In this document: one piece after another, positions 26,610 to 35,421 of the stretch
Layout of the letters: the number at the start of each line of letters is the position of its first letter
Numbering within the stretch: position 1 is the stretch's first letter
Source: a bacterium
Lineage (GTDB): Bacteria; Hinthialibacterota; Hinthialibacteria; OLB16
Reading direction: 5' to 3'
Assembly: GCA_022072055.1 (NCBI GenBank)
Contig: JAJVIK010000021.1
Location: 1-64,000 of the forward strand
Length of the DNA stretch: 64,000 bases
Made by a program: the position numbers and the translations under genes
Notes under the pieces: model-generated
The model's input: only the letters and a program-made list of their open reading frames with translations
Databases searched by the model: none
What the model was told of the DNA's origin: nothing

Positions 26610-29600
26610 ATGTCGTCCCGTTTCCCGTACATGGCCGCAATGCCTCTCGTTCTCCCCATTTTGCTTGTCTTGGCGGGCCCTTTTTCGGCGGCGTTCGCGC
26701 AAGACAATCCAAAGATCAAGGACCTTTGCGATGGCGACCCTGCGCTCGCCAAGATGGGGTCCAACCTCCTGAAGATGCGCAACGATCTGAATTCGGGGAA
26801 ATCGACCGCGAAGGCCGCGATGGAGAAGCACGCCGAATACGCCCTGCGTGAGGGGAAACTTCAGTGTGTGATTGGCGTAAACGCGCTCACCGGGGACCTC
26901 CTTCAGGCCTGTCGCGACGCCGGCCTTGAAATCCGTGGGACACACACATACCCGGGTCTGAACACGATTGTGGTGCGGTGCACCGACCCGCGCCAGCTTG
27001 AGGCGGTGGTTCGGAGGTCGGAGGTTCGAGGGATTGCGACGGAATCCCCGCGATCCTTGCGAGTTGGGAGAGTGACAAGCCAGGCGGATTTTTCCATCGG
27101 AGCAGCGGCGGCGAGGCGTCGATTCGGCGTGGATGGGACAGGCGTCCGGGTGGGTGTGTTGAGCGACAGCATCACGGATTCGAGGGGTGGAACCATCCAG
27201 TCGGGCTTTTTGACCGGGAACCGCGACCAGCAATCCGGGGACCTTCCGGCATCGATCCGTGTGGTAGATCCGGGGCCGGGGGACGGCAGCGATGAAGGAA
27301 ACGGGATGGCGCAGTTGATCTACGATCTTGCCCCAGGGTGCGATATCTCCTTCGGTTCCGCTTTTACGGGGTATTTTGAATTCGCCGAGAATATCAAGAA
27401 CCTTTGGGATGATGACCAGGCGCCAGCCCATGTCCTGGTGGATGATGTCTTCTGGTTCGTGGAACCTCTCTACCAGAACGGGCCGATCGCGATTGCCGCG
27501 AATGAGGCCTACGATAACGGCGTTCCGTATTTCTCGGCCTGTGGAAATAGCGCGGACGAGGCGCATGAACACCCTTATTTCGACGCGAATGCAACGACTG
27601 ATGACACCACTCGTCCGCCCACCGGAAACGATTTCCATGATTTCGGGCTGGCCAAAGGCCTTGCCTCGGACACGCACCTGACCTTTACGGTGGAAGCCCC
27701 CGGGGCGGTTTTTCAAGCAATCCTCAAATGGGATGAACCCTTCGGCGGTGTTTTCGGCGCGGGTCCAGGGGCCGGTGCCGACCTGGATCTTTACCTCGTC
27801 AGCGACACCAGCGTTCCACTCACGGAGGGAGAGTCGGGAAATATTCTGGCTGAGAGCGTCGATATCCAGGGGACTTCCACAAATCCGCGGGGGGAGCCGT
27901 ATGAAATCATCTCAACCGCCATTTTCGTCACGGATACTCAAGAAGTCCATCTCGTTGTGGACCACGTTCAAGGTCGTGAAGGAGTCAACCTCCAATTGTG
28001 GATTCTTGCTTCCGGCAATCTGACAGACACAGCGCTTCTTGGTGACAGAACCGTTTCCGGACACTCCGCCGCGGAGAAAGCCATGGGCGTGGCGGCCATG
28101 GACTATCGGGAGATCGACCTGAGTGGGAGTTTTGAATCTCCTGCAGGGCAGCTGGATGTAGAACCGTTTTCGTCTTTGGGAGGTCAGCTTCCGTTCTGGT
28201 TCCCCGACACCGGGACTCCCAGATTCACAACCGCTCAGCTTCGGTTCAAACCGGAAATCACGGGTCCGGATGGGACAGACACTACCTTCTTCGGGGGCTT
28301 TGACAGCGATGACACAGACTTCCCCAATTTCTTCGGAACCTCGGCGGCTGCGCCGCATGTGGCCGCGGTGGCCGCGCTCCTGTTGGATCGTAACGGGGGT
28401 CTGTCCCCGCAGGATATATACGATGTGTTGCGGGAGACGGCGATCGACGCGGAGGCGGATGGTCCTGATCCCCTCGCGGGCGATGGACTCGTAGATGCTT
28501 TTTCGGCGATAGAAACCACCGACGAGGGAGGTGGCCCGATCCTCCGTCCCACCAAGACACGGACTCCCTCCTTCACGCGCACCCCGACCTTGACCAAAAC
28601 CCTCACCCCCACCATCACGCGGACTCCGACCATCACCAAGACTCCGACCATCACCAACACGCCCACGCTTTCGTTCACCCCCACTCCGACCAACACGCCC
28701 AAGGTCAGCCGCGTGGTCGAAGCTGCCGGCGTGGGAGATGGGCCAGTCTTCGTGTCGTCTGGAAGGACCACCCCCGGCGCCAAGGGAGTCACTCAACCGT
28801 TCCAAGACCTTGCGGTGGCCAACCGCAAGGGGGATAGCATTTCGATTCTGCGCAACGATGGAACCGGCCACTTCCCGGGTCCGGCCACCACCATCCCCAC
28901 CGGAGTGGGAAGCAAGCCCAGCTTTGTCACCTTCGTCGATATCGACAACGATTCGGATGAGGACCTGCTGGTTGTTGCCGCCGGCACGGATCAACTGTTG
29001 GTCCTCCTGAATGACGGTGCCGGGAACTTCGCTTTGAGCCCCGCCCTGTTCCCGCACGCCGCCGATAGCCCCTTCTCGGCCTTCGCCGGTTTCCTGAACG
29101 GCGATGACCGCGTCGATCTGGCGATCGCCAACACGGAATCCGACAGCGTGACCGTGATCCTTGCCGGGCCGGGCGGAATCCTCGATCCGGCCTCCACAAG
29201 CCGGAACATCCCGATCGGGACCGCCGTGCTCGGAAGGCTCCCGACCTACATCGTCGGCGGCCACTTAAACGCGGACATGAATATCGATCTGGTAACCCCC
29301 AACTTTGAGGATGGAACGGTTTCGGTCCTGCTCGGGAATGGGGACGGAACCTTCCAAGACGCGATTGTCCTCGACTCCGGGATCAACACGCGCACCGTGG
29401 CGGTCGCCGATCTCGACGGAATCGCTCCGGATGACATCATCGCGGTTAATCAGGGCGCACCTCAATTGCCGGCGCCGATTCCCGGGAATGTCCAGCTCTT
29501 CATCAACCAAGGGGGTGGGGCCTTCACGGGCCCGCTGACCTTCTCGCCGGGCACCGGGCCCACGGCCGCGGTCCCGCTTGATTTCGACGGCGATGGGGAC

Positions 29601-30161
29601 ACGGATATCGCGGTGGCCAACCAAGGAATACCCGCGCCGCACGCCGACCCGCCGATTCCGGGGGATGTGACCATCGCCTACAACAACGGTGTCGGTATCG
29701 ACCCCGACTTCGATCACTTCCCGCAGGCCGCCCATCCGATTGCCATCGCGCTCGCCAGGCTGGATGACACCCAAGCCAATGACCTCGCCGTGGCCAATCA
29801 AGATGGAGACAATGTCCTGGTCTTCACCATAACCTATCCGCCGGTTGCGCGTCGCATCGCCGATGTGAACCTGGACCGCGCGAGCAATGAACTCGACCTC
29901 TTCTCCTATTCGGTCCTGATCTCCAAGCACGATCCCCTGACCCGCTCGCTTGCGGACCTTTCCGGGGATGGAGTCCTGGATCCGAATGACCTGCTTTCCC
30001 TGCTTGGAAAGCAAGGGGCCGCGGCGAGCGCGAGCGCCGCGGGAGCCTTCAGCGTTCCGGCGACCCCAGAGGTGCGGAAGAGTCAGACCGTGGGCGCCGC
30101 GGACACGAATGGGGATGGGGTGGTGGATGTTTCGGATGTGCTGTTTGATTCCGCGGACTGA
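26610..30161 (+). CDS. Secreted S8/S53-like serine peptidase with FG-GAP repeats and dockerin-like tail
   Basis: The start at 26610 has AAGGAGG 8 bases upstream and a signal peptide ending AAFAQ; 1183 residues. The subtilisin-like domain has the Asp motif VGVLSDSITDS (Asp186) and the Ser motif FGTSAAAPH (Ser578). At the place of the catalytic His the sequence is DEGNGMAQLIYDLAPG with Glu229, not HGT. After the peptidase comes a Thr/Pro linker (28548-28703). Then come about 380 residues of FG-GAP/VCBS-type propeller repeats (LAVANRKGDSISILRNDGTGHF, FVDIDNDSDEDLLVV, LLGNGDGTFQDA). The tail has dockerin-like calcium loops (ADVNLD, ADLSGDGVLDPNDL) and a final DTNGDGVVDVSDVL. It probably works outside the cell; substrate unknown. 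Confidence 0.85.
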   Translation: MSSRFPYMAAMPLVLPILLVLAGPFSAAFAQDNPKIKDLCDGDPALAKMGSNLLKMRNDLNSGKSTAKAAMEKHAEYALREGKLQCVIGVNALTGDLLQACRDAGLEIRGTHTYPGLNTIVVRCTDPRQLEAVVRRSEVRGIATESPRSLRVGRVTSQADFSIGAAAARRRFGVDGTGVRVGVLSDSITDSRGGTIQSGFLTGNRDQQSGDLPASIRVVDPGPGDGSDEGNGMAQLIYDLAPGCDISFGSAFTGYFEFAENIKNLWDDDQAPAHVLVDDVFWFVEPLYQNGPIAIAANEAYDNGVPYFSACGNSADEAHEHPYFDANATTDDTTRPPTGNDFHDFGLAKGLASDTHLTFTVEAPGAVFQAILKWDEPFGGVFGAGPGAGADLDLYLVSDTSVPLTEGESGNILAESVDIQGTSTNPRGEPYEIISTAIFVTDTQEVHLVVDHVQGREGVNLQLWILASGNLTDTALLGDRTVSGHSAAEKAMGVAAMDYREIDLSGSFESPAGQLDVEPFSSLGGQLPFWFPDTGTPRFTTAQLRFKPEITGPDGTDTTFFGGFDSDDTDFPNFFGTSAAAPHVAAVAALLLDRNGGLSPQDIYDVLRETAIDAEADGPDPLAGDGLVDAFSAIETTDEGGGPILRPTKTRTPSFTRTPTLTKTLTPTITRTPTITKTPTITNTPTLSFTPTPTNTPKVSRVVEAAGVGDGPVFVSSGRTTPGAKGVTQPFQDLAVANRKGDSISILRNDGTGHFPGPATTIPTGVGSKPSFVTFVDIDNDSDEDLLVVAAGTDQLLVLLNDGAGNFALSPALFPHAADSPFSAFAGFLNGDDRVDLAIANTESDSVTVILAGPGGILDPASTSRNIPIGTAVLGRLPTYIVGGHLNADMNIDLVTPNFEDGTVSVLLGNGDGTFQDAIVLDSGINTRTVAVADLDGIAPDDIIAVNQGAPQLPAPIPGNVQLFINQGGGAFTGPLTFSPGTGPTAAVPLDFDGDGDTDIAVANQGIPAPHADPPIPGDVTIAYNNGVGIDPDFDHFPQAAHPIAIALARLDDTQANDLAVANQDGDNVLVFTITYPPVARRIADVNLDRASNELDLFSYSVLISKHDPLTRSLADLSGDGVLDPNDLLSLLGKQGAAASASAAGAFSVPATPEVRKSQTVGAADTNGDGVVDVSDVLFDSAD
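28548..28703 (+). repeat. Thr/Pro-rich linker-coding tandem repeat
   Basis: Codes for about 52 residues of TPTxTKTPT-type repeats inside the secreted peptidase, joining its catalytic domain to the FG-GAP region. Units such as ACTCCGACCATCACC recur with small changes. Such linkers are extended, often glycosylated in exported proteins, and the DNA is prone to expansion or contraction. Confidence 0.85.
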
Positions 30162-30196
30162 TTCCGTCCGCCTGCTTTGAACCGAGGGGCTTCATC

Positions 30197-31759
30197 ATGG
30201 ATTATCCCATCCGCGTCGCGCTGATCAGCGTGTCGGACAAGACGGGTATTGTCGAATTCGCCAAGTTTCTCGCCGAGAAGAATGTTCGGATTCTTTCCAC
30301 AGGAGGGACTCTCAAGTCGCTTCTCGAATCCGGCGTTCCGGCGGTCCAGGTCTCGGATCACACCGGGAGCCCGGAAATCCTGGATGGCCGGGTCAAGACC
30401 CTTCATCCGAAGGTTCATGGGGGCATCCTGGCGCGACGCGACCTGGAGGAGCATCGCCGCCAGATGGAGGCGCATGGCATCTCCCCGATCGATTTGGTGG
30501 CGGTGAACCTGTACCCCTTCGAGAGCGTGGCGGCCCGCGCGGATTGTCCCCTTGAGGATGCCATCGAGAACATCGACATCGGTGGTCCTTCGATGCTCCG
30601 TTCGGCGGCGAAAAACGCGGACTTTGTGACCGTGGTCGCCGACCCCGCCGACTACGAGGTGGTCCGCGAGGAGATGAATACCCACTCCGGCTCGGTGACC
30701 GCCGAGACCCGGCGCCGTCTGGCGGCCAAGGCCTTCGCGCGCACCGCCGAGTATGACCTTGCCATCTCCTCGTATCTCTCCAAGGCGACCTCGCCGGACG
30801 CGGATTTCCCGGAGCGGATCGGGCTTCCGCTTATCAAGATCGGATCGCTGCGGTATGGGGAGAATCCGCACCAGCGCGCGGCTTGGTATTCCCTTCCCCA
30901 TGCCCCCGGCAGTGTGTTATCCAAGGCCAAGGTCCTGTCGGGCAAGGAGCTCTCGTACAACAACATTCTGGACCTTGAGGCGGCGGTGCGGATCGCGCGC
31001 GATTTCCCGGATCCCACCGTCGCGATTCTCAAGCACAACAACCCGTGCGGGTTGGCCTCCGGGTCCTCCTTGGCCCAGGCATATCAAGACGCCTACGATT
31101 CGGACCCGGTCTCGGCCTACGGAAGCATCATCGGGCTGAACCGCGTGGTGGACCGCGCGACCGCCGAGAAGATTCACGAAAGTCCGTTTGTCGAGGCGGT
31201 GATCGCGCCGGGGTATGCCGAAGGGGTGCTGGAACTGCTCACCAGCAAGGCCACTCGTCGCTTCCTTGAACTTTCGGGGATGGAGGCCCCGCCTGCCAAG
31301 GGTGGAATGGACATCCGCATGTTCGAGGGGGGCGCGCTGGTTCAGGATCGGGATGTCGTGGCGGATGGTGAGTACGAGTGGAACGTGGTCACCAAGCGCG
31401 CGCCGAGCCAGGCGGAGCGTGATTCTCTCCTGTTCGCGTTTCGCGCGGTAAAGCATGTTAAGTCGAACGCGATCGTGCTGGTGCAGGGAAGGCGGACAGT
31501 CGGTGTCGGCGCGGGGCAGATGAACCGTCTCGAATCGGTCCGGATCGCGGTCGGAAACGCCGGAGAGCGAGCGGTCGGCTCGGCGCTGGGTTCGGACGCC
31601 TTCTTTCCGTTTAGGGATGGGGTGGACGCCGCGGCCAAGGCTGGAGTGCGCTGCATCATCCAGCCCGGCGGCTCCAAGCGGGATGACGAGGCCATTGCCG
31701 CGGCGGATGAGGCGGACATCGCCATGGTCTTCACCGGCATCCGCCACTTCCGTCACTGA
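30197..31759 (+). CDS. purH: Bifunctional AICAR formyltransferase/IMP cyclohydrolase
   Basis: Carries out the last two steps of purine synthesis: formylation of AICAR and ring closure to IMP. Its 520 residues are the normal full length. The N-terminal MGS-fold cyclohydrolase has ALISVSDKTGIVEFAKFL, STGGTLKSLLESG, HTGSPEILDGRVKTLHPKVHGG and NLYPFESV. The C-terminal transformylase has LRYGENPHQRAAWY, the catalytic LKHNNPCG (Lys-His) near residue 280, and the closing GVRCIIQPGGSKRDDEAIAAADE and GIRHFRH. It begins 36 bases after the peptidase gene and may be partly read with it, though the functions are unrelated. Confidence 0.97.
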   Translation: MDYPIRVALISVSDKTGIVEFAKFLAEKNVRILSTGGTLKSLLESGVPAVQVSDHTGSPEILDGRVKTLHPKVHGGILARRDLEEHRRQMEAHGISPIDLVAVNLYPFESVAARADCPLEDAIENIDIGGPSMLRSAAKNADFVTVVADPADYEVVREEMNTHSGSVTAETRRRLAAKAFARTAEYDLAISSYLSKATSPDADFPERIGLPLIKIGSLRYGENPHQRAAWYSLPHAPGSVLSKAKVLSGKELSYNNILDLEAAVRIARDFPDPTVAILKHNNPCGLASGSSLAQAYQDAYDSDPVSAYGSIIGLNRVVDRATAEKIHESPFVEAVIAPGYAEGVLELLTSKATRRFLELSGMEAPPAKGGMDIRMFEGGALVQDRDVVADGEYEWNVVTKRAPSQAERDSLLFAFRAVKHVKSNAIVLVQGRRTVGVGAGQMNRLESVRIAVGNAGERAVGSALGSDAFFPFRDGVDAAAKAGVRCIIQPGGSKRDDEAIAAADEADIAMVFTGIRHFRH

Positions 31760-31828
31760 GCAACCTCCGATAATCTAACCCCCACGCGCGCGACGCGCGT
31801 GAAATCCCCCCCGAGGAGGCTTCGGAGG

Positions 31829-32344
31829 ATGTCCCTTACATCGGCCGATATCAAGAAGATTCTGGACCAAGGCGAGGCGGCGGCGAAGAAGCAGGTCTCT
31901 CTGCTCCGCGTGAACGCGGAAGGAAAAAAGCAGCGCACCAAGATGCACATCGTGGTCGTGGATCGCTCGGGCCGGATACTCGGCCAGCGCTCCATGGAGG
32001 ACGCTTGGCTCGGAAGCATCCACATCGCGCGCGCGAAGGCCTTCACCGCGCTGGCCTTCAGCAGCAACGAAAACGCGCTCTCCAGTCGCTCCATCGGCGC
32101 GCTATCCCAGCCCGGAGGGCCGCTCTGGCGAATCGGCAACAGCAACGCCGGGGATGGGATCATCGAGTTCCCGGGAGGCCTGCCTCTCTACAAGGACGGG
32201 CTCCTTGTGGGCGGAGTGGGCGTGAGCGGAGATGGAGTTGAGGAAGACGAAAACGTGGCCGAGGGCGCGGCCAAGGGTTTTGAGGCTCCCAAGGCGGTCC
32301 GGGTAGACACGGTCACCGGCGGCGGGGTTCCGTATACGCTGTGA
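31829..32344 (+). CDS. GlcG/HbpS-family (DUF336) small protein
   Basis: A 171-residue protein with the GlcG/HbpS fold: repeated alpha-beta units around HIVVVDRSGRILGQRSMEDAWLGSIHIARAKAFTAL and PLYKDGLLVGGVGVSGDG. Members bind haem or act in glycolate or diol metabolism; here the role is unknown. The start at 31829 is set by GGAGG next to the ATG and AGGAGG farther up (tandem). It is convergent with the PBP gene after a 34-base gap. Confidence 0.8.
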   Translation: MSLTSADIKKILDQGEAAAKKQVSLLRVNAEGKKQRTKMHIVVVDRSGRILGQRSMEDAWLGSIHIARAKAFTALAFSSNENALSSRSIGALSQPGGPLWRIGNSNAGDGIIEFPGGLPLYKDGLLVGGVGVSGDGVEEDENVAEGAAKGFEAPKAVRVDTVTGGGVPYTL

Positions 32345-32378
32345 TCGCCGGGACGACCAGGGTCCGGGCAAATCGGTT

Positions 32379-35351
32379 CTAAATCCGAGATCGTTCGCCC
32401 CTCGGGGCGGGACGTGGAATCGCGGGGGGTGGAAGGGGCGGAGCCTCTTCCATTCCCTCACGGGAATCAGGAACAAACCCCCGGTCGGAATCGTTGAGCT
32501 CCACCTGAGGTCCAACCGGAACCAGGACGGAACCGCCCCCCGGTAGGTCTCTCAACCGACGGGTTTGCATGGGCCTTTGGGGGGATGAGGCCCCGGCGGC
32601 GGGCCTCGGGATGGGGCGGAGAACCGCAGTGGAGGCGCCGCTGGCCGAGTAGGTGGCCGAGGCTGCCAGGACCGGGGCGTCCGTGTAGCGGATTCCGCAA
32701 TCCCGGCAGACCATGCTCGGCCCTTCTCCCTTCTTCACCCACATCCACACCGTGTTGCAGAAAGAGTTGGGCTTGTTCTTCGAGTAGGCGCAGATTTCCA
32801 CGCGCTGGAACTCCTTGCTGGGGGTTCCGAACGCAAGCGGGTGCGATGGCAGCGTCGCTCCGCCGCTGGCCGACGCGATCCGCTCGGCGGTCCAGTCACG
32901 GTATTTCTCGAGATGGTGGGGAATAGCCTTTCGCATGAACGAAAGCCACGGTGGAAGCGCGACCGCGCCACCCGCCATCCCATGCCCCAGGCTCCGCCTC
33001 CGGTCATGCCCGATCCACACGGCCGTGCAGAGGTTCTTGGAGAAGCCCACGAACCAAGCGTCGTAATACAGGTTGGTGGTGCCGGTCTTTCCGGCGATGG
33101 GAAACGGGAAATCTTTGGCGCGGGTGTAACCGGTCCCGCTTTGTTCCCGCATCACCGCCACCAGGCAATCGGTGATGAGGAAGGTGGTGTCCTTATCCAG
33201 GGCCGAGGGGTTTCCGGTTTGCAGATGCTTGTAGGCGAGCTGTCCATCTCGCGTTTCAATCGATTCGATGGCGTAAGGCTCCACGAGGACCCCATCGTTG
33301 GCGAAGACCGAAAAGGCGGTGGCCATCTCCAATGGAGTGATATCGGCGGTTCCAAGCGCCGCCGAGAGCTCCCTCGGAATCGGTGAGTGGATTCCAAGAC
33401 GGCGCGCCATGGCAAGGGTCTGTTGCTGGGTCATTGGGTCGAACTCGTAGGCTTGACCAATCAGAGTCTCGAACACTCGGACAGTCGGAATGTTCAGGGA
33501 CTGCTTGATGATATCGCGGATGGAAAAGACACCTCCAATGTTCCCCTTTTCATAGTTCTTGGGCCGCCAGAGGCCGCTCGGAAGCCAGATCTCATAGGGG
33601 GCGTTGCTCACTCGAGTGGCTGGGGTGTAACCACGTTCGAACGCCGAGGCGAACACAATCGGTTTGAACGAAGAACCGGGTTGGTGACCCTCGATGCATC
33701 GAATGCGCTGCCTTCCCACCGCCTCCTCGCTCCAATCGTAGCCGCCGACCCACGAGAGCACTCTTCCGGTGCCCACCTCCAGGGTCACCATCGCGCCTTG
33801 CGCGTGCGGATCCGCATCTTCATCGATGAGCGCGAAGCGAAGCTTCTGTTTGGAAACCAAGCCGCGGTCGATGATGTCTTGTTCGGGGATTTCCCCTTCG
33901 ACACGTTCCAGCGCCTTGACCTGGACAAAATAGGGCGGGGCGAGCACCTCGAAACGCGCGCGCCAGTCATCCGGGCCGGGGTGCGGAACGGCCACGACGG
34001 CAAGCGAGTTTCCCGCCGAGTTCTCCAACTGCACGGTCAGCCAATTCGGCTCCACAAACCCGGTGATCTTCCCCAGCAGGGTCGCGTTGGGGTGGATCTT
34101 GTCGGCGAAGTGGGGACGCTCCGTGGCGGGGAGCTCCGCGCCCGGGCGTGACTTGCGACGCTGCTTTTCAACTCCAACCAGGGCTTTCCGAAGGGACTCC
34201 TCGGCCCACTCCTGCAGGACCGGATCGAGCGTGGTCTTGATCTTGAACCCATTGGTCCGGATGGATTCGCGTTCGGAGGCGCCGATCTGGTCATTGGTCG
34301 GGAGCACGCCGCTCAGCCCGCTGGAGGGGCGGAACACCCGCTCCTCGAAGTAGGATCGCCAATAGGGGTAGCGATTCACGCGCTCGGGGGTCTCGGTGTG
34401 TTTGTTTCGGAGAAGCAGCTCTTCATCCAAGGCTTGCTTGTATTCTTCCTCGGTGATGTAGCCTTCCTCCAGCATCGCCTTGAGGATCACCCCCCGTCGG
34501 GTTTTGGAACGCGCCGGATCGAGGATCGGGGAATAGCGCGTGTTGGCCTTGAGCAGCCCCACCAGGGTGGCGCACTCGGCGAGGTTGAGCTCCATCGGGG
34601 TCTTCCCGAAATACCCCTCGGAGGCGGCCCAGATTCCCGACCAGTTGTGGCCGAAGTGAACCTGGTTCAGGTAGATGGTGAGAATCTCCTCCTTGGAGAG
34701 CTCCTGCTCGATCTTGAGGGCATAGAGCGCTTCCCGAATCTTCCGGTCGGGAGTCATTTCCCACTTGGTGAAGAGGTCCTTGCAAAGCTGCTGCGTGATG
34801 GTGCTGCCCCCCCCCCCGCTTCGGGAACCGGTGGACAGGTATCTGAAAACCGCCTTGGCGAATCGGACCGGATTGATGCCGTGATGCTTCCAGAATTGCT
34901 GATCCTCGGTGGCGATCAGGGCATTCACCAGATTCTTGGGAAGGTCATCAAAGCGCGCGAGGCGCTTGCGCCTGCGCTCAACAAAGAATTCGGCCACCAC
35001 CGAGCCATCGGACGACAGAAGCTGGGAGCTCAGGTCCGGGCGGTAATCATTCACCAGCTCAATGCCGGGAAGATGACTGATGTGGTCCTCAAGCCAGGGC
35101 CAACCAAATCCGATGGCGAAGAAGACCATGACCGAGGCGGTGAGGAGACATCCGACATACAGATAGGAGAGGAGATACCGCAACGTACTGACCGGATCGG
35201 CTCCAGGCCGTCGAACGCGAGGCGGTGGTTGAGGCGGTCGGAGATCGCCGGCGGCCTGCCCTTCCTGTCCCGGATCAGGTCCGCCCCAGAAGCCGAGGTC
35301 TCCCTCGGAATCCGGCGGCCAACCGGTCCCTCTCAAATTCTCCGAGCCCAT
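32379..35351 (-). CDS. Class A penicillin-binding protein (glycosyltransferase/transpeptidase)
   Basis: Polymerises and cross-links peptidoglycan at the inner membrane. The 990-residue product has a Pro/Gly-rich cytoplasmic tail (residues 1-56) and one membrane segment (about 57-84). The GT51 domain begins with the catalytic Glu in EDQQFWKHHG (residue 149) and carries GGSTITQQLCKDLF. The transpeptidase domain has the nucleophile Ser in PGSSFKPIVFAS, the SGT motif and KTGTTNLYYDAWFVGF. The C-terminus adds a Cys-containing stretch (NTVWMWVKKGEGPSMVCRDCGIRYT) and a Pro/Arg-rich tail. A run of 11 G/C pairs lies in the GT51 domain codons. Confidence 0.94.
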   Translation of the reverse strand: MGSENLRGTGWPPDSEGDLGFWGGPDPGQEGQAAGDLRPPQPPPRVRRPGADPVSTLRYLLSYLYVGCLLTASVMVFFAIGFGWPWLEDHISHLPGIELVNDYRPDLSSQLLSSDGSVVAEFFVERRRKRLARFDDLPKNLVNALIATEDQQFWKHHGINPVRFAKAVFRYLSTGSRSGGGGSTITQQLCKDLFTKWEMTPDRKIREALYALKIEQELSKEEILTIYLNQVHFGHNWSGIWAASEGYFGKTPMELNLAECATLVGLLKANTRYSPILDPARSKTRRGVILKAMLEEGYITEEEYKQALDEELLLRNKHTETPERVNRYPYWRSYFEERVFRPSSGLSGVLPTNDQIGASERESIRTNGFKIKTTLDPVLQEWAEESLRKALVGVEKQRRKSRPGAELPATERPHFADKIHPNATLLGKITGFVEPNWLTVQLENSAGNSLAVVAVPHPGPDDWRARFEVLAPPYFVQVKALERVEGEIPEQDIIDRGLVSKQKLRFALIDEDADPHAQGAMVTLEVGTGRVLSWVGGYDWSEEAVGRQRIRCIEGHQPGSSFKPIVFASAFERGYTPATRVSNAPYEIWLPSGLWRPKNYEKGNIGGVFSIRDIIKQSLNIPTVRVFETLIGQAYEFDPMTQQQTLAMARRLGIHSPIPRELSAALGTADITPLEMATAFSVFANDGVLVEPYAIESIETRDGQLAYKHLQTGNPSALDKDTTFLITDCLVAVMREQSGTGYTRAKDFPFPIAGKTGTTNLYYDAWFVGFSKNLCTAVWIGHDRRRSLGHGMAGGAVALPPWLSFMRKAIPHHLEKYRDWTAERIASASGGATLPSHPLAFGTPSKEFQRVEICAYSKNKPNSFCNTVWMWVKKGEGPSMVCRDCGIRYTDAPVLAASATYSASGASTAVLRPIPRPAAGASSPQRPMQTRRLRDLPGGGSVLVPVGPQVELNDSDRGFVPDSREGMEEAPPLPPPAIPRPAPRGERSRI
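34807..34817 (-). repeat. Homopolymer tract, 11 G on the coding strand
   Basis: Eleven consecutive C on the plus strand (G on the coding strand) encode four Gly residues (about 179-182) immediately before the conserved STITQQ motif of the class A PBP. The reading frame stays open. A change of one base would truncate the enzyme early. Confidence 0.85.
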
Positions 35352-35421
35352 GTTTCTTCGTTTCTCCCCGGTGGACTCCGGCCCTTTTTCGTTTATTCAG
35401 GTCGGAATCGCGCACTGCCCC

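Noticed and set aside
28548-28703. Possible CRISPR-like or satellite array
   Set aside because: The repeats are codon-level Thr/Pro units within an open frame and lack spacers of constant length.
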